The notes beneath the pieces were generated by a model. That model saw nothing but the letters and a program-made list of their open reading frames with translations. It made no database searches and was not told the DNA's origin. Both the position numbers and the translations under genes were made by a program. A stretch of DNA of 64,000 nt from Caulobacter sp. Root655 (GTDB taxonomy: Bacteria > Pseudomonadota > Alphaproteobacteria > Caulobacterales > Caulobacteraceae), in contig NZ_LMHC01000024.1 in NCBI RefSeq assembly GCF_001427665.1, positions 1 through 64,000 of the forward strand. The letters run 5' to 3'. Shown here piece by piece: positions 33,789-40,622 of the stretch. Each line of letters opens with the position of its first letter. The first letter of the stretch is position 1.

Positions 33789-34214
33789 TTATTGCCCCCC
33801 TCCCCCTTGCGGGGAGGGGTTGGGGGTGGGGATGTCAGCGCCGATGATCGAGACTACGCGCTGAGCGGCGGTATGCGGGTCGTGGATGGCCTGCTCGTTT
33901 GGAATACGGATCACCGTATAGCCGCGCGATTCAAGCCAGGATTGGCGCTCGGCGTCGCGGGACGCCACGTGGGGTAGCTCGTGAATTCCGCCGTCCACCT
34001 CGATGATCACGCGATGATGGTGGCAGACGAAGTCCACGACGTAGGGGCCGAAGGGGGATTGGCGGCGAAAGTGCGATCCGGGGATCTCGACCTTCCGCAG
34101 CGCCTTCCAGAACAGCTTTTCGGCCAAGGTTGGTTCACGACGCATCCGGCGGGCTGATCGATCGGCCCGCTCCGATGTGTGCAAAGGTCCTGGCGTTCGT
34201 GCTGACACCCCCAC
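33789..34214 (-). CDS. DUF559 nuclease-like protein carried by a small cassette
   Basis: A 141-residue DUF559 protein with a very-short-patch-repair/PD-(D/E)XK-like core: RREPTLAEKLFWKALR, then FRRQSPFGPYVVDFVCHHHR and VIIEVDGGIH, with Asp in VVDF and Glu in IIEVDG as likely metal ligands. The start is a GTG at 34214, inside one terminal repeat of the cassette; an ATG at 34145 is a later alternative. The last residues, TPNPSPQGGGG, are encoded by the other terminal repeat. The gene sits between two acyl-CoA dehydrogenase genes and has no functional link to them. Confidence 0.85.
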   Translation of the reverse strand: MGVSARTPGPLHTSERADRSARRMRREPTLAEKLFWKALRKVEIPGSHFRRQSPFGPYVVDFVCHHHRVIIEVDGGIHELPHVASRDAERQSWLESRGYTVIRIPNEQAIHDPHTAAQRVVSIIGADIPTPNPSPQGGGGQ

Positions 34215-34244
34215 CCCCTACCCCCTCCCCGCAAGGGGGAGGGG
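33797..34244. mobile_element. 448-bp DUF559 cassette with ~43-bp terminal inverted repeats
   Basis: The ends 33797-33839 and 34201-34244 are near-identical inverted copies (CCCCTCCCCCTTGCGGGG, a G-rich tract, then TGTCAGC). Each end also contains its own small palindrome around TTGC. The cassette lies 23 bases from each flanking dehydrogenase gene and holds only the DUF559 gene. No transposase or clear target-site duplication was seen. The ends resemble palindromic repeats often found beside DUF559 genes in alphaproteobacteria. Confidence 0.65.
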
Positions 34245-34267
34245 AACTGCAAATACTCAGGCCTTGA

Positions 34268-35482
34268 TCACAACCCCAGCACCATCTTGGCGATGATGTT
34301 GCGCTGGATCTCGTTGGAGCCGCCGTAGATCGACGTCTTGCGGACGTTGAAGTAGGTCGGCGCCGCGCGATGGGCGAAGTCGGGGCCGATCGGATGAGCG
34401 TTGTCGCCGTCCTTCGGGAAGCCGCGGAAATACGGCGCGTCGTAGTGGCCGGCCGCCTCGAGCACCAGCTCGGTGATCCGCTGCTGGATCTCCGTGCCCT
34501 TGATCTTCAGCACACTGGACTCGGGTCCAGGACCCTTGCCGGCCGCCTCGCCCGCCAGGGTGCGCAGCTCGGTATATTCCAGCGCCGTCAGGTCGATCTC
34601 CAGGTCGGCGACCTTGCGCTTGAACATCGGGTCGTTGATCAGCGCCGTGCCGTCGTCACCCAGCTCCTCGGCGGCGATCTGACGGATGCGCTCGATGCCG
34701 CGCTTGGAGCGCGCCACGCCGGCGATGCCCGAACGCTCGTGGGCCAGCAGGAACTTGGCGCAGGTCCAGCCCTTGTTCTCCTCGTAGATGCGGTTCTCGA
34801 CCGGCACCTTGACGTTCTCGAGCCAGACCTCGTTGACCTCGTGCTCGCCGCCCAGGGTGATGATCGGCCGCACGGTGACGCCCGGCGACTTCATGTCGAT
34901 CAGCAGGAACGAGATGCCTTCCTGGATCTTGGCGACCGGGTCGGTGCGGACCAGGCAGAAGATCCAGTCGCCGTGCTGGGCCAGGGTGGTCCAGGTCTTC
35001 TGGCCGTTGACCAGGTAGTATTCCTTGCCGTCGTCGCCGGTGAAACGTTCGGCCTTGGTCTTCAGGCTGGCCAGGTCGGACCCAGCGCCCGGCTCCGAGT
35101 AGCCCTGGGCCCACCAGATGTCACCCGACAGGGTCGGCGGCAGGAAGCGTTCCTTCTGCTCGGGGGTGGCGAAGGTGTAGATCACCGGCCCGACCATGTT
35201 GATGCCGAACGGCAGGATCGGCACGCAGTCGGCGCGGGCGGTCTCTTCCGACCAGATGTAGCGCTGCACCGAGGTCCAGCCCGGACCGCCGAACTTGTCC
35301 GGCCAGGCCGGGGCGACCCAGCCCTTCTTGGCCAGGACGCGGTGCCAGGACAGGAAGTCCTCCTTCGCCATTTCCTCGCCCTCTTCCTGCTTCTCGCGCA
35401 GGCCGGCCGGGTAGTTTTCGGCGATGAAGGCCCGGACTTCGTCGCGGAAGGCGACGTCTTCAGGCGAGAAATCGAGATTCAT
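34268..35482 (-). CDS. Acyl-CoA dehydrogenase, large-subunit type (PimC-like)
   Basis: A 404-residue acyl-CoA dehydrogenase. The start at 35482 has GGGAG upstream and gives the family N-terminus MNLDFSPEDVAFRDEVRAF; longer frames need a TTG. Signatures include WAQGYSEPGAGSDLASLKT, GQKTWTTLAQ and the C-terminal YGGSNEIQRNIIAKMVLGL, typical of catalytic subunits. With the smaller dehydrogenase at 32616-33773 it probably forms a heteromeric enzyme. It is the first gene of the leftward unit. Confidence 0.92.
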   Translation of the reverse strand: MNLDFSPEDVAFRDEVRAFIAENYPAGLREKQEEGEEMAKEDFLSWHRVLAKKGWVAPAWPDKFGGPGWTSVQRYIWSEETARADCVPILPFGINMVGPVIYTFATPEQKERFLPPTLSGDIWWAQGYSEPGAGSDLASLKTKAERFTGDDGKEYYLVNGQKTWTTLAQHGDWIFCLVRTDPVAKIQEGISFLLIDMKSPGVTVRPIITLGGEHEVNEVWLENVKVPVENRIYEENKGWTCAKFLLAHERSGIAGVARSKRGIERIRQIAAEELGDDGTALINDPMFKRKVADLEIDLTALEYTELRTLAGEAAGKGPGPESSVLKIKGTEIQQRITELVLEAAGHYDAPYFRGFPKDGDNAHPIGPDFAHRAAPTYFNVRKTSIYGGSNEIQRNIIAKMVLGL

Positions 35483-35610
35483 GGCGGGCTCCCGTAATCG
35501 GCCTCTCAAGGGGCCGTCTTTGACTGTCGGGAGTCACAATAGGGTTCGAACGAGCGTTTGGAAAGATGACCTTAGCGTCAACGTAAACGATGGTTAGTTC
35601 GAGGGAGCCG

Positions 35611-35724
35611 CCGTGCGTCCTTCGAGGCTCGCCAAGCGGCTCGCACCTCAGGATGAGGCGCGTGGGTCGGCTCTGAATTCCTCATCCTGAGGCGCCCGCG
35701 CAGCGGGCCTCGAAGGACGCACGG
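35611..35724. repeat. Double palindromic intergenic repeat
   Basis: Outer arms of 18 bases (35611-35628 and 35707-35724) and inner arms of 13 bases (35646-35658 and 35680-35692) are both perfectly inverted. The unit CCTTCGAGGCTCGCC...CCTCAGGATGAGG is a widespread alphaproteobacterial intergenic repeat type. It separates two minus-strand genes and ends three bases before the CobT-like stop. Confidence 0.88.
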
Positions 35725-35726
35725 CG

Positions 35727-36608
35727 TCACAGGACCTCGCAGGCCAGGCGTACCAGCGCCAGGGCCGTGGCCCCGCCGACGCCCTCCTCTTCGGCGATGT
35801 CCAGGTCGATCAGCGGCCGCTTGCCCAGCACGGCGAGCAGGCGGGCGTGCCCCTTGGCCGGCCCCACATGGGCGGCCAGGCAGTGGGCGATCAGGGCGGG
35901 GTCGAGGGCATGCAGCACGGCGGCGGCCGCGCAGGCGGCGTAGCCGTCGAGCAGGACGGGGATCTTCTGGACCCGGGCGGCCAGGATCGCGCCGACCAGG
36001 GCGGCGGTCTCGCGTCCGCCCAGTTCGCGCAAGGCCTGCAACGGGTCGGAGAGGTCGGCCTCGCCGGCGGCGCGGGCCACGGCGGCGGCGACCGGCTCGG
36101 GCGCGTCACTCCAGTCGCCGGCCTCCCCGCCGAACAGGGCCAGGGCGATGGCCGCCACGGCCCGTTCGGCCTCGGCGGCGATGACGCCGGGGATCAGCAG
36201 GTCGGGCTGCTTGGCCAGGGCCTCCATGCCGAAGGCCATGGTGGCGGCGCATTCCTTCTCGCTCATCGAAGCCTTGAGGGTCGCGTCGGGCGTCGGGCGG
36301 TCGACGGCCAGGTCGAAGGCCTCCAGCCCCGCGCCCTGCGCGCCGGCGATGCGGCAGACATTGGCTCCGCCCGAGGCCACGGCCTCCAGGCGCTCACGGG
36401 CGTAGCCGCGCGGCCCCACGCCCTGGCGGGCGCCGGCATAGAGGGCGACGACGGGGCGCAGGACCGCGGGCGGGGTCTTGCCGGTCCAGGCCGTCAGCCA
36501 CGCCGAAATCTCGGCCAGGCGATCGCCGCCGGTCGTGAAAGCCGGGGGCGCGACAACCGGCGCGTCGGCGGCCAGCTTGCGGATGTCGTCGAAGGGGGAA
36601 ACGGTCAT
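35727..36608 (-). CDS. CobT-like phosphoribosyltransferase, short form
   Basis: A 293-residue protein related to nicotinate-nucleotide:dimethylbenzimidazole phosphoribosyltransferase, which makes alpha-ribazole phosphate for the lower ligand of cobalamin. The C-terminus PLIDLDIAEEEGVGGATALA corresponds to the catalytic PLLDLxxRLGEGTGAAL segment and keeps a glutamate in place. The middle is diverged: the usual GIGNTT region reads LIPGVIAAEAERAVAAIA. It is about 50 residues shorter than typical CobT, and no other cobalamin genes are nearby, so activity is uncertain. Confidence 0.7.
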   Translation of the reverse strand: MTVSPFDDIRKLAADAPVVAPPAFTTGGDRLAEISAWLTAWTGKTPPAVLRPVVALYAGARQGVGPRGYARERLEAVASGGANVCRIAGAQGAGLEAFDLAVDRPTPDATLKASMSEKECAATMAFGMEALAKQPDLLIPGVIAAEAERAVAAIALALFGGEAGDWSDAPEPVAAAVARAAGEADLSDPLQALRELGGRETAALVGAILAARVQKIPVLLDGYAACAAAAVLHALDPALIAHCLAAHVGPAKGHARLLAVLGKRPLIDLDIAEEEGVGGATALALVRLACEVL

Positions 36609-36669
36609 GGGCGCGGACTTAAGCCAGCCCGCGCCCGATGCAAAGGGCGTGACGTCGATCGTCGGTCGA

Positions 36670-37020
36670 TCAGGCGCCGGTCGGGTTCTCGATCAAGCCC
36701 TTGCAGGCCCCATCCCGCTCGGCGGTCAGCGCCGCCTTGCGGGTTTCGTTGCCGCTGGAACCTTCCCGCCTGGCGGTCGTCTCCAGGGAATCGGACCGGT
36801 CGCGGATACCCGGGTCACGGCCCTTGCGTTGAACCTCGACGAAATCCGAGAGCGCCTTGGCGTCGACGGCGCCCAGGTTCTGGGCCCTGGCCAGGCCCAG
36901 GCAGCGCGAGGCGCGCAACAGGTCCCCGTCGCTGATGCGCGCGGGCGCGGCGAAGGCGGGAACGGTCGTCACGCACGCGACGGCCAGCGCCAGGGCGAGC
37001 GAGGGCTTCAAGGCCGGCAT
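36670..37020 (-). CDS. Secreted hypothetical protein, paralogue A
   Basis: A 116-residue exported protein. The start at 37020 has GGAGATCGGACC upstream and gives a signal peptide (ending AFAA at about residue 24). The mature part, with ISDGDLLRASRCLGLARAQN and a C-terminal AERDGACKGL, matches the protein at 37375-37734 along its length, including two cysteines. Function unknown; the two genes are duplicates separated by the DUF1289 gene on the other strand. Confidence 0.75.
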   Translation of the reverse strand: MPALKPSLALALAVACVTTVPAFAAPARISDGDLLRASRCLGLARAQNLGAVDAKALSDFVEVQRKGRDPGIRDRSDSLETTARREGSSGNETRKAALTAERDGACKGLIENPTGA

Positions 37021-37123
37021 GGTCCGATCTCCGAAGGAAGGGTGACGGGATGTGAAATCCGATACAGACCCCGTCCCTTCAGGCGGCCCTTGCGCGGCTG
37101 GCCCGGAGCGGCGAGATTTACGC

Positions 37124-37354
37124 ATGTCTTCGGATCCGATCCCGCCAACCCTGGCCCCTCCCCGCGCCATCGTGACGCCCTGCGTGAAGGTGTGCGCCGT
37201 CGATGGCCTGACGGGCGTTTGCCTGGGTTGCCGGCGAACCCTTCCGGAGATCGCGGGCTGGTCGCGGCTGAGCGACGAGGAGCGGGCGGCGATCATGGCC
37301 GCCCTGCCCCAGCGCCCGGACCCGATGGCCAGCCTGATGGCTGGCCAGGTCTGA
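37124..37354 (+). CDS. DUF1289 family protein
   Basis: A 76-residue protein with the DUF1289 cysteine pattern [20 protein letters not shown], then [20 protein letters not shown]. Four cysteines suggest a small metal- or Fe-S-binding site. Members are found across proteobacteria, often beside unrelated genes. It lies between, and opposite to, two paralogous secreted-protein genes. Confidence 0.88.
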   Translation: MSSDPIPPTLAPPRAIVTPCVKVCAVDGLTGVCLGCRRTLPEIAGWSRLSDEERAAIMAALPQRPDPMASLMAGQV

Positions 37355-37374
37355 AACCTTAGTTGCCCGAAAGC

Positions 37375-37734
37375 CTAGTTGGAGGTGTTGACGGCCGCGC
37401 CGGTCGTCGCGCCGCTGAGCCAGGCCGAGCAGACGCCCGAGCGTTCGGCCAGCAGCTTTTCCTTCTTGGCGCTGTCGGCCTTGTCGCCTTCCTTCTGGGC
37501 GCCGGCGATCTTGTTCTTGGCCGAGGCGCGGATCGGCAGTTCGCGGTTGCCGGTTTCCTGCGTCAGGAACGCGTCGATGCCGGCGGTGTCGAGCTTGCCC
37601 AGGCCTTCGGAAGCGGCCAGACCGCGGCAGCGGGCGGCCTGCAGGAAATCGAAATTGCTGATGGGGGTCGCGGCTTGGGCCGCGCCCGCCAGAGCCGAAA
37701 CGGCGACGACGGTCGCGACAATGATCTTGTTCAT
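37375..37734 (-). CDS. Secreted hypothetical protein, paralogue B
   Basis: A 119-residue exported protein with signal peptide residues 1-21 (ending AAQA). The mature part ISNFDFLQAARCRGLAASEG ... LLAERSGVCSAWL aligns with paralogue A, with both cysteines conserved. The ATG at 37734 has GAGGGAA upstream. Expression probably starts in the A/T-rich region to its right. Function unknown. Confidence 0.78.
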   Translation of the reverse strand: MNKIIVATVVAVSALAGAAQAATPISNFDFLQAARCRGLAASEGLGKLDTAGIDAFLTQETGNRELPIRASAKNKIAGAQKEGDKADSAKKEKLLAERSGVCSAWLSGATTGAAVNTSN

Positions 37735-38009
37735 GGCGGTGTTCCCTCGATAGGCACTTACTTGCTGACCGGCAACGTGCCGCAAAACCGCGCGGATATT
37801 AAGTTACATCGAAGTTATCTTGCACATTACATGGGTGTAATCTGAGTAGTGGCAAGTATTACACTTTTTTAATTTGCCGCTGAGTTACCGCTTCATTAAC
37901 TGTAAATTTTTGCCGACCCGTTGATTCACGGGTTGAGAACCCCTTTGCCTCTATTCTCCAGGCAACGGTCGTAGAAACGGCCAGCAGCCTGCAAGGCGGG
38001 GTGACTTCG
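37735..38009. other. A/T-rich divergent intergenic region
   Basis: Clearly richer in A and T than its surroundings, so probably holding promoters for both neighbours. GTGTAAT (37835-37841) and ATTACAC (37858-37864) form an inverted repeat followed by TTTTTT, a terminator-like layout. ACCCG/CGGGT arms occur at 37916-37920 and 37929-37933. Confidence 0.5.
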
Positions 38010-38510
38010 ATGCTCAAGTTCGCGACCATCGCGATCGTAGGCGCGCTCTCGGCGGTCGGGGCGGCGAAAGCCGTCGTGTCGCTGGACGATCTGCGCCAAC
38101 CGGACCTGCGCGGCCCCGCGCCGGCCGCCGCCGTCGCGGACGACGGCGCCGCCCAGATCGTCAAGGGTCCGGACGGTCACTTCTGGGCCGAGGCCAAGGT
38201 CGACGGCCGCGCCGTGCGCTTCCTGATCGACACCGGCGCCACCACCGTCGCCCTCAGCCAGACCGACGCCCAGCGCCTGGGCATCGACGTGCGCGGCCTG
38301 GACTACAAGTACAAGGTGATCACCGCCTCCGGCCAGACCCGCGCCGCCTCGGTGAAACTGGCCAGCGTGGCCGTGGCCGGCGCCCAGGTGCGCGACGTCG
38401 ACGCCATGGTCATCGAAAAGGGCCTGGAGACCTCGCTGCTGGGCATGAGCTATCTGGGCCGGCTGTCCAGCTTCCAGGCTACGCCGCGCGCGCTGATCCT
38501 TCGGTCGTAG
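38010..38510 (+). CDS. Retropepsin-like aspartic protease, clan AA
   Basis: A 166-residue protein with an N-terminal signal or anchor helix (about residues 1-20) and a single retroviral-type aspartic protease domain. The catalytic motif is RFLIDTGATTVALS, and LLGMSYLGRLSSF is the second conserved block of the TIGR02281 group. One domain implies action as a homodimer, probably in the periplasm. GTG at 38001 is in frame nine bases earlier and could also be used. Substrate unknown. Confidence 0.85.
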   Translation: MLKFATIAIVGALSAVGAAKAVVSLDDLRQPDLRGPAPAAAVADDGAAQIVKGPDGHFWAEAKVDGRAVRFLIDTGATTVALSQTDAQRLGIDVRGLDYKYKVITASGQTRAASVKLASVAVAGAQVRDVDAMVIEKGLETSLLGMSYLGRLSSFQATPRALILRS

Positions 38511-38530
38511 AGGCCTACGATATTTGTTTA

Positions 38531-38578
38531 GCGCATTTTCTTCGCGCGAACCGGAATCCACTTCGCTCGAAAATGCTC
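38531..38578. repeat. Dispersed palindromic repeat, GCATTTTC type
   Basis: Arms GCATTTTC (38533-38540) and GAAAATGC (38569-38576) flank a middle with CGCGCGAACCGGAATCCACT. This ~48-base element is a common alphaproteobacterial intergenic repeat. Its right end overlaps the dusA stop codon, so it may also serve as the 3' end of that transcript. Confidence 0.75.
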
Positions 38579-39611
38579 AGCTCGCGGCCGCTTCCAGCGT
38601 CCGGGCCTCGCGCGCGTCCACCGCCTGGCGGACGGCGGCCAGGGCGCGATCGACCACCTCCAGCCCCGCTCCGGCGGCGACGCCCTCGACGGTGAGGATG
38701 CGTCGCCAGGCGCGCGCGCCCGGCATGCCGTGGAACAGGCCCAGCATGTGGCGGCCCATGGCGGCCAGATGCACCCCCGCCGCCAGCTGACCGGCCATGT
38801 AGGGCTTGTAGAGTTCGACCGCCTCGAAGGCGTCGACGTCGCGCCCCTCCCCGAACACCCGGCGGTCGACCTGCCCCAGCAAGCCCGGCTCGTGATAGGC
38901 CGCCCGGCCCAGCATGACGCCGTCGACGTGCTCCAACTGGTCCAGCGAGGCGTCCAGGTCGGGGATACCGCCGTTGATGACGATGGTCAGGTCCGGACGC
39001 TCGGCCTTCAGGCGATGGACCAGCGGATAATCCAGCGGCGGCACGTCGCGGTTCTCCTTGGGCGACAGGCCCTTCAACCAGGCCTTGCGGGCATGGACCA
39101 CGAAGCTGGTGACGCCCGCCTTGGCCGACAGGTCGACCAGCTCGAACAGGCTCTGCTCCGGATCCTGGTCGTCGACGCCGATCCGGCACTTGACCGTCAC
39201 CGGCACGGACACCGCCGCCGCCATGGCCGCCATGCAGTCGGCCACCAGGGCCGGCTCGCGCATCAGGCAGGCCCCGAACCGTCCGCTCTGCACGCGGTCG
39301 GACGGGCAGCCGACGTTCAGGTTGATCTCGTCATAGCCGAAGTCCTCGCCGATCCGCGCCGCGGCGGCCAGATCGGCCGGCTCCGAGCCGCCCAGTTGCA
39401 GCGCCACTGGATGCTGGCCGGCGTCGAAGCCCAGCAACTTCTCGCGATCGCCGTTCAGCACCGCCCCGCTGGTCACCATCTCCGAATACAGCAGCGCCTT
39501 GCGCGACAGCACCCGGTGCAACGACCGGCAATGCCGGTCGCTCCAGTCCATCATCGGCGCGACAGATAGTCTATGTGGTTGATATGTCTGCATTTCGACT
39601 AGTTTCAGCAC
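38577..39611 (-). CDS. dusA: tRNA-dihydrouridine(20/20a) synthase DusA
   Basis: A 344-residue flavoenzyme that reduces uridine to dihydrouridine in the tRNA D-loop. SVAPMMDWSDRHCR at the N-terminus, NLNVGCPSDRVQSGRFGACL with the catalytic Cys102, and VVHARKAWLKGLSPKENRDV are diagnostic of the DusA branch. Length fits the family. A later ATG (residue 7) is also possible. It stands alone on the minus strand. Confidence 0.94.
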   Translation of the reverse strand: MLKLVEMQTYQPHRLSVAPMMDWSDRHCRSLHRVLSRKALLYSEMVTSGAVLNGDREKLLGFDAGQHPVALQLGGSEPADLAAAARIGEDFGYDEINLNVGCPSDRVQSGRFGACLMREPALVADCMAAMAAAVSVPVTVKCRIGVDDQDPEQSLFELVDLSAKAGVTSFVVHARKAWLKGLSPKENRDVPPLDYPLVHRLKAERPDLTIVINGGIPDLDASLDQLEHVDGVMLGRAAYHEPGLLGQVDRRVFGEGRDVDAFEAVELYKPYMAGQLAAGVHLAAMGRHMLGLFHGMPGARAWRRILTVEGVAAGAGLEVVDRALAAVRQAVDAREARTLEAAAS

Positions 39612-39737
39612 GCCGAGACGTGTTCAGGTTCACCCTTCGCCCGCGTCTCTACGACGTTTTTCGCCACTCTACGACCACTCACCGAACACAAGCGCGCACG
39701 CCTTGGCGTCGATGCGTTCGGACCGGAGCCTCCACCG

Positions 39738-40439
39738 CTAACGGCTAATGGCCAGGTCGCCGACCAGGCTGAAGCCGTGCGCCTCGGCCAGGGTGGCCTT
39801 GCCCGCCCGGATCCGCGCCAGGGGATTGGGTCGCGGCTCGGCGACCTTGGTGAGCGCGTTGCGGTCAACGTGCCGGAAGGGTTCGGATCGGCCGCGGACC
39901 TGAAGCATGGTCGTCGACACGTAGCTCCAGCCGCCGTCGGCGTTGAAGCTCACATCGAGCTGGTAGGAATCCGTCCGGAACGCCCATTCCAGGAAATCCG
40001 TCGAACAGATGCCGTACCCGGGGCCGCCTCGCTCGGCCCTGACGACGAGGCTGGAACCGTCCGGCGCGGCGCGACCGCTCGCCAGCGCCACCTGGCCGCG
40101 TGGAATGGCCAGGGTCTGCATGATCAGCCCGGTGGCCGGCTCCCAGAGCCAGTAGCCGGTCTGGTCGTGGAAGGTGGTGTCCTCGTCCGACGCGACGATA
40201 TGGACGTGGTAGCGCAGCCCGTAGAACAGCTGGGGCCCGTTCGCCTGGGGGTCGATAGGCTGCATCTCGATGCGCTCGAGATAGTCGCGCCGTTCAGGGC
40301 CCTCGGCCTTCGGGTTCACGTCGACCCCTTTGCGCCCTTCCCACACACCGGCCAGCGGTCGGAGCGGCCCCAGATTGGCCAGGGTCTCCGGGTCCACGTC
40401 CTCGGGCTCGCTGAAGATGTCGTCGGGGAAGTTGATCAT
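39738..40439 (-). CDS. Nitrobindin-like heme-binding beta-barrel protein
   Basis: A 233-residue protein of the FABP-like / DUF1794 (nitrobindin-type) group. LGPLRPLAGVWEGRKG is the conserved first strand, and FHDQTGYWLWEPATGLIMQT followed by AIPRGQVALASG covers the central barrel. It is longer than the usual 160-200 residues because of N- and C-terminal tails. The ATG at 40439 has GGAGCAG upstream. Relatives bind heme or small hydrophobic ligands in the cytoplasm. It diverges from the phytase gene. Confidence 0.75.
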   Translation of the reverse strand: MINFPDDIFSEPEDVDPETLANLGPLRPLAGVWEGRKGVDVNPKAEGPERRDYLERIEMQPIDPQANGPQLFYGLRYHVHIVASDEDTTFHDQTGYWLWEPATGLIMQTLAIPRGQVALASGRAAPDGSSLVVRAERGGPGYGICSTDFLEWAFRTDSYQLDVSFNADGGWSYVSTTMLQVRGRSEPFRHVDRNALTKVAEPRPNPLARIRAGKATLAEAHGFSLVGDLAISR

Positions 40440-40622
40440 CGCGCCACTGCTCCGGCGAAGCCAAGACCTGCCTCTATCGCGATGAACCCTCCCGTCAAGT
40501 GGCGATGCCGCGCCGCGGGCACGAAGCGCGCTTCGGGGCTCGGTGATCCGCGGGAAACGGCTGCGCGCAACGAAGCGTCGCCGAATCGCACGACACAAGA
40601 CGTGACAACAGGGGCACACGCC

